Shown here: piece after piece, positions 39,969-52,329 of the stretch
Layout: the number at the start of each line of letters is the position of its first letter
How positions within the stretch are numbered: position 1 is the first letter of the stretch
The notes under the pieces: model-generated
The model's database searches: none
The model's input: the letters and a program-made list of their open reading frames with translations, nothing else
Told to the model about the DNA's origin: nothing
Source of the DNA: Prostheceraeus crozeri
Lineage: Eukaryota > Platyhelminthes > Polycladida > Euryleptidae
Length of the DNA: 64,000 nucleotides
Direction of reading: 5' to 3'
Assembly (NCBI GenBank): GCA_907163375.1
Contig: CAJQUW010008614.1
Coordinates: 124,001 to 188,000 of the forward strand
Translations under genes and position numbers: made by a program

Positions 39969-41069
39969 GGATTTGGGACCCAAATGTGAACACATGTAAA
40001 TTCAAATGCGACATTGCAAAAGCAAATGCGACATAGCCAGACTAACGTGAACACTTGTTGATCCAAATGCGACAATGCAAAAGCAAATACGACATAGCCA
40101 GACAAATGTGCATAGAATAAAAAGCAAATGAGGCAATTCCAAACCAAATACAACTACTTCACAATTTTTAAAATCAGACTCGCAGTAGTGCATGTTGAAC
40201 TTACACATCATTGCCCTTCCTGACTAATGAATTTTCAGATTGAAATATACGTATTAAATGTGACGGTGATCAAATGCGAAAAGCATTTGTTTTTCAAGAA
40301 GTTTCAATTTAACTAAATTCAATATATCTTCACATCAATCTGCCAAAAATAGCTCCTTCAAAGCATCGCGCCAAAACACTGTAACTTTCCGAAAAATACT
40401 TATTTATTTACATCAAAATGTCTGACTTTGTCAGACACAAAGGAATTCGACCCTGTAAAAGTTTTCTGAAGTAGTGAAGTAGTTCTGGGCCTTCTGTGCA
40501 CCATCCTGAGTCACATCACCGATAGCGACTTCCGCAACTGTCGCCAAGTCCGCCATCCTTTCTTGGTGAGATCGAAGGATAAGTTCCGCATGCATCTCGG
40601 TCAGTCGTCTCTTTACACTTGCTTTCCACTCGGAAAAAGTGTTTTCAACAATGTTGCTCTTGGTAGTCATTGCCATTTTGATATGCAGCTATGAGGCGCT
40701 CTTTATCGGCAGTAGATATACGTGAGCACGACATCTTTTCATCTGACACTTCAATCATGCAACATTTGCTTTGTAAATGTCATGTTTGATCTATAATCAT
40801 TGACTTATTTTCTATCGCTATGATCCAGAGTTCCAGTTAGATCACATGTCAGATGTCAGATTTGGATTAAAATTGTCGCATTTGGTTTGGAATAATAGGT
40901 GTCAGATTTGGTTTGGAATGGTCGTATTTGGGTTAGAATTATTAGTGTCAGATCTGGTTTGGAATAGTCACGTTTGGTTTGGAATAGTTACATTGTGTTT
41001 GGAATAAAGATATTTGCTTTTGCTATGTCGTATTTGGATTTGTAAGTTTCACATTTGGGTCGCAAAACC
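39969..41069. mobile_element. Non-autonomous inverted-repeat element with iterated subterminal motifs
   Basis: The ends GGATTTGGGACCCAAATGTG and its imperfect reverse complement (CACATTTGGGTCGCAAAACC) are flanked by TATA on each side. Inside each end a CCAAAT(G/A)CGACA-like word recurs several times in inverse orientation at the two ends. No transposase frame is present. Confidence 0.65.
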
Positions 41070-42078
41070 TATATTAGCCATCTTGAGTATTTCATAGCAT
41101 AATGCATGCAATTTCGAAGGAACAAATGTTAGTCAGAATCTTACCTGCAGTGGAGCATAACATGCTCATATTATTTTGAGATGGAGGGGCACATTTTCTA
41201 TCGAGCCATGCACTGCAATCTCATACAATGTCTTCAGCTGACTTCAGTGACTTGACTGATTTCTCTGGTGCAATGATTCATGCTTTAGAACATCTGAACA
41301 ACATTCATGTAGTCATTCACTGTTCACTAATTCAGCAATGCATTAGTTCTATCTTCATTCTCTATTTTGATAAACATGCTTAATTTCTCAACACTTCCTG
41401 CAACATATCGATTTTATGCAGCATTCCATCGAGGTGCTTTGCTTTGTGACATCAATAAGGTATAGACCTCTATGGGCATACTGTGGTCTCATCTGTCAGA
41501 TTTTGTGATGACTAATCGGCCTCGTGGCTTGTTGTCACTTCCACACGCATGTGAGATACACTAATTAGAGCCTATCTTTCGAGTGCGGTCGGGGCACAGA
41601 GTTCGGATTGATAGATATCTATGTCATCTTGAGCTGACATGAGACATTTCCAGCATGTATTCGTAACGAATACAAATTCAAAGCAGTCATCTGTGAATGT
41701 GTCACAGTGTTGTTGTGTAGTTTACAAATCTAACTCTATGGACTCATCAGAAGGAAAGCGTTCAATAGGCCTATTCAATATTTAATTACATTGGACGTGC
41801 GCTGTACCGACATGAAACAGCATCTCTCATTAACGCTACATCATCGTAGCAATGAATTGTAACTGAATTGTGAACGATTAGTCATGAAATGCCCAACGAG
41901 CAGTACAGAAAATTCTTGATAAGCTCGTGAGCAACTGGGTTTTTTTATCGCATGAGCCTTACTGTCTTGTCTGAACCTGAAAGATAATTCATTCACAACG
42001 ATTGGAACAATTTCATAAATAACGCACGAACGTTCTGAAACATTCATCTGCGACATCATCAATGATCAACCGTTGGTT
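41070..42078. other. Non-coding host DNA
   Basis: No gene recognised. Similarity between about 41520-41600 and 5580-5655 suggests a shared old repeat. Confidence 0.4.
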
Positions 42079-42383
42079 CGCAAAGCATCTGCACGCATAC
42101 TTTTGGTACTTATAGTTTCAAAGTGAAGTTTTAGCCTAAATCACACTTGTCCACAGTTCGTTCAGAAAACAGAAACCAAGTTCATTGGAAAGCAAACTGT
42201 AGACAAGCGTGATTTAGGTTAAAACTTCATTTTGAAACTGTCTTATGTAAGAACTAATGCATTGAGGTAAGAGGCACATATAAAGACATAAGTAATAATC
42301 CCTCCTATAATGTTAGATGCCAAAACTTAAACAAACGTGATAAAATCTATCTAGGCCTAAAGTATGCTTGCAGATGCTTTGCG
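42079..42383. repeat. Nested inverted repeats (MITE-like)
   Basis: The outer arms (CGCAAAGCATCTGCACGCAT at 42079, reverse-complemented at about 42360-42383) enclose a second inverted pair at 42115-42155 and 42196-42239 (GTTTCAAA, CCTAAATCAC). Arms are imperfect but extended. Confidence 0.65.
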
Positions 42384-42911
42384 ACATGATTGACGCATTG
42401 CTTGTTATTTTAGGTCTACAGAAGCTCTGTTTAATTCATACATTGACTTGAATGTTAATCTCATCATAATTTTGCGTGCTATTTAAAATTGATGCTGGCA
42501 TAGTAAATACTGCTTACTTTAATTTACAAATTTTGTTTCATTTGTGCTTTTATATATAATATATCATGTAATTCTTGCATGGATGCATCCTATACATATT
42601 CTTGCTTTTTGCGATAATATGAATCCGGCGTGAAATGTCAATGAAAAATATTTCTTTTTTTCAGAGACAATGATTCTCTCATTTCCCCAAGTAGGCCTAT
42701 ACATGGATTCTACGTAGAGCTGTTTGCAAGTGTGAAGGCAATTATTACTGCACAAGGAATGGCTAAGTGTTACCGAACTGCTTTCAAACTTCCCAGGTAC
42801 TGTTATTTTAGTCAACTATCCCAGGCAGTGTTACTGTGGTACGTGGCTATAAATTCATGAAGAATAAACCTATTGTTTGACATGTTTGACTTTTCTCTTT
42901 AGGTAGGATCC

Positions 42912-43008
42912 GCCCTGTTGCTTGTAAAAAACAGGTTTTCATTTAATCTCCAGCTAAAATACAGAGCACTGGAGATTAAATGAAAGCCCGTAAATCAAGC
43001 AGCAGGGC
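42912..43008. repeat. Small hairpin element (97 bp)
   Basis: GCCCTGTTGCTTG pairs with CAAGCAGCAGGGC at the ends, and TTTCATTTAATCTCCAG (42937-42953) pairs exactly with CTGGAGATTAAATGAAA (42969-42985). No coding capacity. Confidence 0.75.
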
Positions 43009-46000
43009 AGATTTTTTTGGAACCTCCTTCGGGTACACGAGCTCGTTCCGGCTACATGTCGGTAGGAACAACCCGTTTACCGGGCCGAGTTCGTGTTAAC
43101 GAACGCGTACCGGAGTCGGGCGATCTAACGGAAGGCCCTACTATCATTACTCGTACACGTGTTTGAATTGAAATCCAATCAATCATTTTGATTCCTCGAG
43201 ATTATTTCCAGTTAATCGAGATATGAAATAATCATTCGATAGATAGGCTATGGAATACATAATTCTTACAAAATTCACACAGTTGACCAAACGGCAGGAG
43301 ATCATAGTCATTATAGCAGCACAGAAAAAAATCAAGATCCCCTTTCTTTTGAGGTCGATTTCTACTGGCGCTAAAATTATGCAGAAGTTGACGCCCTTTG
43401 GCGTCCCGCGCTTTTAAAAGTCGATGTGGATGTTAGCAGAATGGTAGAGCTTGATTTTTGATTTGCTGCTATAAAAATTCATGTAGGCTACAATATAGGA
43501 TTCTGACAATTTTATTTGAGATAAGCTATGTGTAATTACATGAAAAAGTTGGTATTTTTTTACTATTTAAGAATCAGTTCGCAACATTTATGTCAGATAG
43601 AGCACGTTTAGGTAGGCATCTTTAAATATGTAACACTAGCTATACATGCTCCTATGATGCTGTTTTCCTTTTGATTGACTAAACGATTTCCTCTAGAGGG
43701 AATGCATAGTTAATGGTCAACATAGGCCCATTAAAATCAATCGGAAGGCCGTGCCCGCGGCCTGTTCCATCCCGGTGATGCTTATAATCACAGGAAAAAG
43801 AGAACATGCGTGGTTCGACGCTTTGAAACTGATTTTTTTCATCGTATCAAACTCAATTTTGTCATGCTAAAAAGTTATTTCTGATCTGATTTGGTCGATG
43901 GTTTATAAAGATGATAAGCTCCTGAAACTCTCAGTCCATCCCGAAGATGATGCCAATCAGTTGCATTGCTTCAAATGTTGGAGTTTATTTAAGATGAAAT
44001 TATGCTGATAATGCTCTTCAAGTGAAAGGATTTCTATTTTCCCTCGAAATTAATGTTCATGTTGGCTCATGGTTGAGAATAAGAACAGAGAAGAAGTGTC
44101 AATGGTCCTGACGTAGCAGCGTGAAGCAAAGATTGATCAAACGCACTCAAATGAATACCTCCCTAAAGATTACTCCGCGGCAAGCTACCGGAAGCGAAAA
44201 TCCTGAAGCTTGTTATTTGGGGAGGGGACTTACTGTAAAATCCGGTGCCATAAGAAATTAGGGGCTACTGAACGTTGTTTGTACAAAAAGTCAGGAATGA
44301 TTGTAAGTTTATCATGTCGGCACCTCTCTTATAGTTATAAGAGTTTTATCTGCAGTTTTTCAAGATCTGATCCAATTTTGTCGAATAAATATCACTAACA
44401 GATTAATCTCCAAATATTCATTAGTGAGAGAGGATCGAGGAGTTCGTTGAGTTCTTGGTGGTAGCTTATCTCTCATGGCGCATCAGCAACATAACTGCGC
44501 CAATTGCTGGAGCAAAACTCAGGTACCGAGCGTTTAATGCTATAATCGCATTTACACATTTATCTAGATGGCTTCACTACGCACGGCCTCAGTTATATTA
44601 AGCTCACATGCACCATTTCAAGAGAATGCATAATGTACTACTGTCTTAAGGAAAATACAGAGCAAGTAATTTGGTAAAATTGAAATTAAACATGCGACAT
44701 ACAGATGTGCATGTACAGACGCTATTACATAACAAATAATTTTCTGAAGGAAATGAAAAAAATGATCTCAAGTTTGACTATAGCTGAAAGAATTAGCGAA
44801 TCCTATGCTCAGAAGACTCCCTGCCTAGGGGAAGCATAATGCAATTGCAGGATATGATTGTTGGCATTTGAAACGGGCACACTTCACCTCATTTTGGTAA
44901 CTATGCTGTTGGAGTGTCAGCGATGAACTCGAATGGTCGTGTCATTCTGCAGTTGACATGTCTATACTTAATATGATTAGCTTCTTGATCGGTAAAACCT
45001 AAATCACCATTCTATTCAGCGCTTACTTCATAATTAGTTATTCTTGATGTAAATCATCAATTACAAGACAGGTAAGGAATAAAAGGTGGATTAAGCATCA
45101 GCATATTGAGCTCTCGAGTATTCTTCAAAATAATTTCAAAAGACTTTGAAACTTGATATTTTACCACGATATAATTTGAGAAAATGATATTTAAAAAACT
45201 TGATTTTGCGAAATTTTTAATGCTTTTTTCATATTGTCGAATTTTTCAATTTGATCATGAGACATTTTACCACATTTACATATTTGTTCGATAATTTCTG
45301 TTTGAAAGATGTTAATCCATAAAATTGCTGTTCACTATCTGATGAGTGCGGAAACTCGATTATCCCCAGGTTTTCAAATTCGTCTAAAATCTGCAAAAAT
45401 ATATCAATCGTCACCAATTAACTTCGGTTTGACAGGCCTACTTAAGCATATTTTCTACCTACATCAAAACGTTATGCAGATTGGACAGGTACTTTTTGCA
45501 TTATAGAAGATAACGTGAAGCGCAGAGATGTCAACCGCTTCATTTGACTTCGTCTATTCGACGCATTATTGCTGCTCGTGTGTACATTGTTCTCTCTCAA
45601 TCTCCCTCTTTTTCTCATCCACTACTGCCATTTAAAATCTTGACGTGACCACTGTCTTGCCACAACCTTTTTTAGTTGAAAAAATGTTAGTGTAAGGGAT
45701 CTGGGCTGGTCATCATCGCTTCACGAGTTGTCGGGGAATGACTTTGTTGACCTCATCGTGCGCTTAATATCTGGCCTGCAGAGACAGGATACAGTTCAAA
45801 CATAATGCTGCTATTTCTTAATAGGGATAAGACTTAGCAAATCTGAATGAATGTCAGTAAACAGATGAATAACTCACACGATCACTTAACTAATAGCACT
45901 TCAAGTTTTCGTGCTTTTGATTAAATTTAACAGGTTACCAGCAACTTTCAAAACATAGGAAGCTGACATACATGTAATTTTCCTAAATTTTGAATCCTAC

Positions 46001-47181
46001 ATTTTCACTTATCGTAATATCTTTATTGCATAAAATGATTGAGATTGATTATATTTTCTCACCTTGGTCTGGAATCTTGTCATGTAAAAGAGCATTCGAT
46101 CTTGATAACCGTCCCTTTTCCGCGCACGTGATAAAGAAGGTTCGATTCCGCATCTTGTTTGACAGGATTTATAGGATATGATCTCTTCCTCACTTGTTTG
46201 ACGGAAATGCAATCCTTCACGACGCTACAAAGTCAGGTGAAACTTGAAGACAGCAATTGTAAATTAACTTCGCATTGGCTTTCCGTTGAAAAGTCATTGA
46301 GTAACTGCAAAGCGAATATTAACCGAAACAGTCCATCAGAAAATGACTTTGTTTCACGCTGATAATGCCGAATTCCGAGTTTCGACTCGACACCCAAGTG
46401 CTGTCAGCTTAAAGCGTGGCGCATCAATACGTTTGGCCAAGACTGCAGTAAGAACAGACGTCGTTGATCGATCCATGGTAGCATAGCAACTTTGCATGAA
46501 TAGACTTCTGCGTCACGACTGCTGACTCACTCACCTCCTATCCTCCTATATTGTACGCATATGCCAGACTTCAGAAAACTCAGATGGTTCAACAATAATA
46601 TTGTTGGTAAAATTATGAAATACAATGAAACCCGTACTAAAGAGGGATGGATCTTGACTTCTTGTCTTGATACCTAAATTGACAACTGCCATGATAGTCG
46701 ATTGTCAATCAAGAAAGTACATAACTAATTTCTACAGTACGAGGAAATCATAGGTACTACATAGACTATAAGCTTTCAATAAGCTGCTTTCACAAGTGTA
46801 ATATCATTCCGAATACTAAGCTCTACGCATGATCATTTTAATGTTTTTATAAGAGCTTTAAATAGTTCTAAAATTATTTTGATGAAACACATGCATCAAC
46901 TGGCCATTTAGACGTCACTTTTCCTACGCTATCACGTCTGTCTATATTTGGTGTAGGCCTTTTACAGCAATACAACTGTAATTGTGGGCTATCAACTATT
47001 CTCGCGTTTAATATGCATTGATCTGGTGCACAGTAAAATACACCCAAGTTACGTGTGACGAAAATATTTAATTGACTGGGATGAAGCATTTAGCATTTTT
47101 ATGACAATGGCCAAGATTGGCTTTGTATATCTACTAATCTGCCTCATTCCAAACGAATCAAGCAAAGCAGCAAGAGCTTAT
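43009..47181. other. Non-coding host DNA
   Basis: I see no gene in these 4.2 kb; open frames are short and unconserved in appearance. A CG-rich patch with imperfect dyad symmetry lies at about 43020-43130. Confidence 0.45.
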
Positions 47182-48977
47182 AGTCCGGGAGCTAGCGTGA
47201 AGTTGTGCACGGAACGAGGTAGTACATAAAACTTTCCCATAGCATAGTACACCTCTAACTTACTGAAAAACTTCGCGTCTGCCGGATCAGATTATTTGCT
47301 TTTAGGAAATAGACAGGATAACACAATCCTATGTATTTCCAGTGGTAAAATTGTGACATTTAAGGTGTTCACTCCATTTTTTCGAATTTTTGCTCATAAA
47401 AGTTACACAAATTGGTATTTTGTTGAACTGGTTATTATAGAAATCATCCACAGATCATGCATGATCTTTCAAATGAGTTATCATTCAGTGACAGAGGATG
47501 AAGTAAAGTGTACAAACAGACACTTTTCGTTAAAGTATATCTAGTGATGCAAATGGAAAATTTTCCCGAAAATTTTCCATTGGAAAATTTTGAAATCTAT
47601 TTTTCGGTGATTGACATTTTTTCCTTTGTTTTTGAGACTTTTTGTAGTCGTTTGAAAGACTATGCAATATGCAAAGACCGAAAACTTCTCTATCCCTGCA
47701 TGTTGACTTTTGGAACCATCAACTGCACCTTTTCCATGTCTATTTCAGATCTTTCCAAATGAATTTCAGACATTAGATGGATTTCAGATTTCTCTAGCTG
47801 AATTTCAGATATCTGTCACATGCTCAATTTGAAAAATCTTTAATTCAACTGGAGATCTCCAATTCATCTGGATCATATCTGAAATTCATTTGGGCAGATC
47901 TGATATCGATTTGGAACTAATGAACCTCTGAACTAGAAATGGGGATGTGTATCCTCAACAAAGATATCGGACAATGCGCCAGAAGTTTGAATCTATCATC
48001 GATATTCTTTTACTCATCACAGATATCTTCTGTGTTCAAATATCTCACGAGTTTACAGTCTTTATATATTCCATTATGGTCGCTCATGAATGCTGCGTGG
48101 ACTGTGCGCTTGTACTTCATCACATGTTCATCAAAACATGGAGAATTTGCATCAGTATGATCAACGCTGCATAATAAAGCTTAACTTTGAAGCTAACAAT
48201 TAGCAAACTCCAAAATAAAGTACATTATTTTTGCTCCAGATCTTTCACATTGCATGAAATTATACCCCTATTGTAAAGCAAGATTCACGCTATCCCAAAC
48301 GGTGTATGTGTGATAAATAAAAATGCTAACAATTTAGTAGAAAAGCCACTGGTGGCAAAGGAATGTTCAAAAATCCGGATTGTCACGATCGCTTTAATCG
48401 AAATAATGATGAAATCAAGAGTTTTAGACCCAATTTATTGGTACGCAGCTGCCTCGGCACTTGAAGCGCTCAAATTGTACGGTCTATCATTAATTCAAAA
48501 CTTTCAAAATTTTCCATAATTTTCCAAAATTTTCCAATTTTTCCCATAATTTTCCACGGAAAATTTTCATCACTAAGTATATCAACAATTTTCCTGAAAT
48601 TTCTATGTTAAAATTTGTAGTTACACCAAAGAAAAGTGTCTGCTTGTACACTTTACTTCATCCTCTGTCACTGAATGATAACTCATTTGAAAGATCATGC
48701 ATGATCTGTGGATGATTTCTATAATAACCAGTTCAACAAAATACCAATTTGTGTAACTTTTATGAGCAAAAATTCGAAAAAATGGAGTGAACACCTTAAA
48801 TGTCACAATTTTACCACTGGTAATACGTAGGATTGTGTTATCCTTTCTATTTCCTAAAAGCAAATGATCTGATCCGGCAGACGCGAAGTTTTGCAGCAGG
48901 TTAGAGGTGTACTATGCTATGGGAAAGTTTTATGTACTACCTCGTTCCGTGCACAACTTCACGCTAGCTCCCGGACT
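47182..48977. mobile_element. Foldback-type element with about 360-bp inverted arms
   Basis: AGTCCGGGAGCTAGCG at 47182 is reverse-complemented at 48962-48977, and the two arms stay almost identical to about 47530 and 48630, with weaker similarity further in (ATTTTCC-rich stretches). The 1.8-kb interior has no transposase. The target duplication is unclear (AT-rich flanks). Confidence 0.8.
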
Positions 48978-51389
48978 ATTATTAGCCATTCAAAATTATT
49001 ATGCCGCTTCTGTCTGATCATTTCATGCCGTGAGAAGCCCTTCAAGCTGATGACGCTTGATAAGAACAGAAAAAAATATTGCTTGCTTAGCCAATTTAGT
49101 AGGTGCTTGATATGTGCCTAGTAGGCATATGGTAATCATGCCATAGCAAACTTTGCCTAGCCAATTTAGTAGGCGCTTGACATGGACCTACTAGGCATAT
49201 GGCAATTATACTTTGCTTAATCAATCTAGTAGGTGCTTGATATGTGCCTAGTTGGCATATCGTGGTTTTGCGTGTTACTATGTCGCCTACTAAGTTTGCC
49301 GCGCGCGTACCATGACGCTTATCAAGCAAAACATAATTTTTTTACTCGGGATAGGTTTATGTTGCCGGTCAGAAATAATTTTTAGAAATTTCTGTTGATC
49401 AGGTAAAGAAAGACTGTGATATAATTTTCCTATTAGTTGAAATTACATGCAATGAAATAATATTTCTGCAGTCTTCTTACGCACAAGAATTCATGGATTA
49501 TATCAAAATCTATTACTTAATTACTCTCAATTGATAAAGCCAGATAGGCGAAATATTTTTGGCATCATTTATTAATTCTTAAGCCTAGAAAGACCGGAAA
49601 AACAATATTTTTTAAATTAATTTTTCAACCAAGAAGAAAATGGCGAAAAATATAAAATATATGCTTTCGCCAAACATTTCGAGTTTCAAACTCATCACAC
49701 TGATCTCGTTTAGCCCCACTCGATAAGTTTGAAACTCAAAATGTTGGGGTAAAATTGATTTTTTTGATTTATTTTACCGGAAATATAAAACCGGGGTGAA
49801 GAACTTGTCTTTAGACAAATGAAGAAGAGGTACATTCCTATGTTGATGATTGATGACGTGGGTGCAGGTGGGTTCCAGTTACGACAGGCGCACATTTTCT
49901 GAAAAGCAATTTGATCTAGCATACATCTATATTCAGTTCACCTATCATGACTCAAGATGTATGACGGTCTTTTGCGTGTGTCCAGCAAAACATAAACCAA
50001 ATGAATTTCTTTCTCAAATATTCTGCTATAACTGACTAGTAGACTTGAAAGACTATAGGGGGAAACTCAGCATCAATCATTGGACATAGGAGTAGAAAGA
50101 CAACGTTCTCTTTTGGAATTACTTGAACCTCTTTGCTTAAAAGATTTTATTGAAAATCATGTTGAAAAGCATGCTTAAAAATTTGATAAGTAGTATTGAA
50201 TTGGCCTACACATAATTATAGAGAAAGAAATATGATTTGTTTTACCAGTGATGGATGAAAAGTGAATGAAAACTATTAGTATCGCGTAAGTTGACTACTT
50301 TCCTACAGTTGGCGCAAAATTACTTTGGACAAAATCACATTGAGTAGAGTAAGTAAAACGCATGAACACGTTCACTTGAGGAGAGCTTCTGTGCTAATGC
50401 ATGGCTATGCGGTGCTACCTTATACACTACATACATTTACAGATAATATTGAAGGTAGAAACACAATCCGAGTGAAATATCTGTAGCATCAATCATTAGA
50501 AATTGTGAAAAAATATTGAAGAAAAATGAAATAATATATCAAAATTCTTACAAGCTGCGATCAAATTGTCACGTTGCTTTGCTTTCGGATCTCTGATACA
50601 CACTTTCAGTTCATGATGCGGACTTTGTGGAGTTATCGACAAATTTACTTCAAGTTCTAATTGTGCTTTCTCTTAATTGACAGCTTTTCTGATTAATAGC
50701 GAAGCTTTTCTGACTGGTTTAACCTGTATTCAAGCTTATTCAGACTTTTATATCCGTGCGAGCACAAAATTTTGACTCCCGTTGCTTGCCATCATTCCTT
50801 GCTGTTAACATGGAATTTGCACTTATGTAACCTTTCTTATTCTACACCTCGGACAAATCTCAAGCTGAGAGCGCTTTCATTTTCCACTGTTCGTTTTTAT
50901 ATTGTTAAGCATTGCTTACTCACACCGAACATTGGTGTATTTTTTGTATTATGTTAGATTTTCTTTTAGCGAAGAGGTGAAACTTTCCCATACCGTTTAA
51001 TCAATACCTGACAAGCCTGAATATCATTTGTAGCGGCACTAATTCCTCAAGAAATATACGTACGCATATCAAATGGGTAAACATGACTTAAATCATCAAC
51101 TGCTTATGAATAAGTTAAACCAATTCATCACTCACAAAGGTTCGTGAACAAACGTGCAGTGAGTGAATCATTGGATGTACTGTATTGATTAGGCTAACGA
51201 GAGTCAACCACAGAAACCAACGAACCGCAATCCATCCAAAGTAATGTGAATATTTGATTGATTATGCAGCATAAATTTAGGTCTTCGTAGAACCTAAGAG
51301 CATTCATCAATGATTTAACGGTGAAGTCTATATATATTCATTGTTATTCAATGTTTTCTAATTTCACATATATATATTATTTTTTTTTA
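48978..51389. other. Non-coding host DNA with small repeats
   Basis: Contains a tandem array (about 49085-49300) and a small inverted pair at 49673-49745 (CGAGTTTCAAACTC with AAGTTTGAAACTC). No gene recognised. Confidence 0.45.
49085..49300. repeat. Tandem repeat, about 75-80-bp units, three copies
   Basis: Units share CAAT(T/C)TAGTAGG(T/C)GCTTGA and GGCATATGG-like words. GCTTGATAAG near 49053 and CTTATCAAGC near 49317 form an inverted pair around the array. Confidence 0.7.
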
Positions 51390-51734
51390 TTCAATATATT
51401 TCAAAGCGACGATAATTAATTGTCCTCTTTATTGACACGATAGCATCATGACGAATATTTACAAACAAATCATTCAGCTACAGGGCTACCGGTCAACAAA
51501 TTGGTCGGACACTGTATCATCAACTGCAACAGGGGCTGCACTAAAAGTGACTTGACCAGTAGCTTCTACGATTCAAATTTTGAAGATGCATATATCAAAT
51601 GAATGAACATATGATGAACATAGACATATGGATATAGACGAATGCGTAAAGTCTTTGCATAAAGCCTTGCTACAAAACATGATGCACTACATCATCATAT
51701 CTATGTACAGAGTATTTTGATGTGATGCCAGAAC
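51390..51734 (-). repeat. 3' LTR of the BEL element
   Basis: 345 bp, highly similar to 60752-61096. A purine-rich GCGGGGGCT on the minus strand abuts it internally (polypurine tract). The exact first and last bases are uncertain because the TG...CA ends are not obvious. Confidence 0.9.
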
Positions 51735-51876
51735 AGCCCCCGCGATGAAGGCTCCACAGACTTCATACACCCCCAAACATATATACACTACACAAAAATG
51801 GCATCACGATAAGAAAAAGTACATCAAGTAATATTTCTGATGATGACTACAACTCATCGAAACGAGTCATCGAACG

Positions 51877-52327
51877 ATCAGTTTTCTTCGATGCCTTCCA
51901 AAAGGCAGAGCTTAGTTACCGGTCGACGTTTGACACTGTCTAGAGATCTTACCTCAGCTGATCTCACCAAACCAGCGTGCCCTGTGTGCACACTGTGAAC
52001 GATACCGAGCGGCCACTATCCTCTGGGCAATGCTTCATCCATTATGAGCACAATATCACCTTCTTGAATGTTCCGACGTTTCCGCCACCAACGATGTCGA
52101 GATTGCAGGAGAGGCAAATACTCCCGAGTGCAGCGCCTCCAAAACCCATCGGCGAGAAATTGAGCGCACTTCCATCTTTTTGTGGGGCTTAAATCTTTCT
52201 TTGAAAAAATGTGTTGAGGACAGCAGTGATTTGATCGCAATAACAGAATTTTCGACGGTGTGAGCGCATCGGGATCACGAACATCAGACGATAGGGGTAC
52301 TAGAGGCCTGTCATTAAGAATTCTTTC
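51877..52327 (-). pseudogene. BEL integrase C-terminal part (DUF5641-like)
   Basis: Minus-strand frame beginning at the edge of the 3.6-kb insertion: RILNDRPLVPLSSDVRDPDA, FLADGFWRRCTREYLPLLQ, then GDIVLIMDEALPRG, an in-frame TAG at 52016, and continuing WPLGIVHSVHTG to VTKLCLLEG. These are the conserved ends of BEL/Pao pol proteins. Confidence 0.85.
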
Positions 52328-52329
52328 TA

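Noticed and set aside
40431..40676. 81-aa frame as transposase remnant of the 39969-41069 element
   Set aside because: No catalytic motif or helix-turn-helix recognisable; kept as unexplained.
43020..43130. CG-rich patch as tRNA or SINE head
   Set aside because: No cloverleaf and no convincing A and B boxes.
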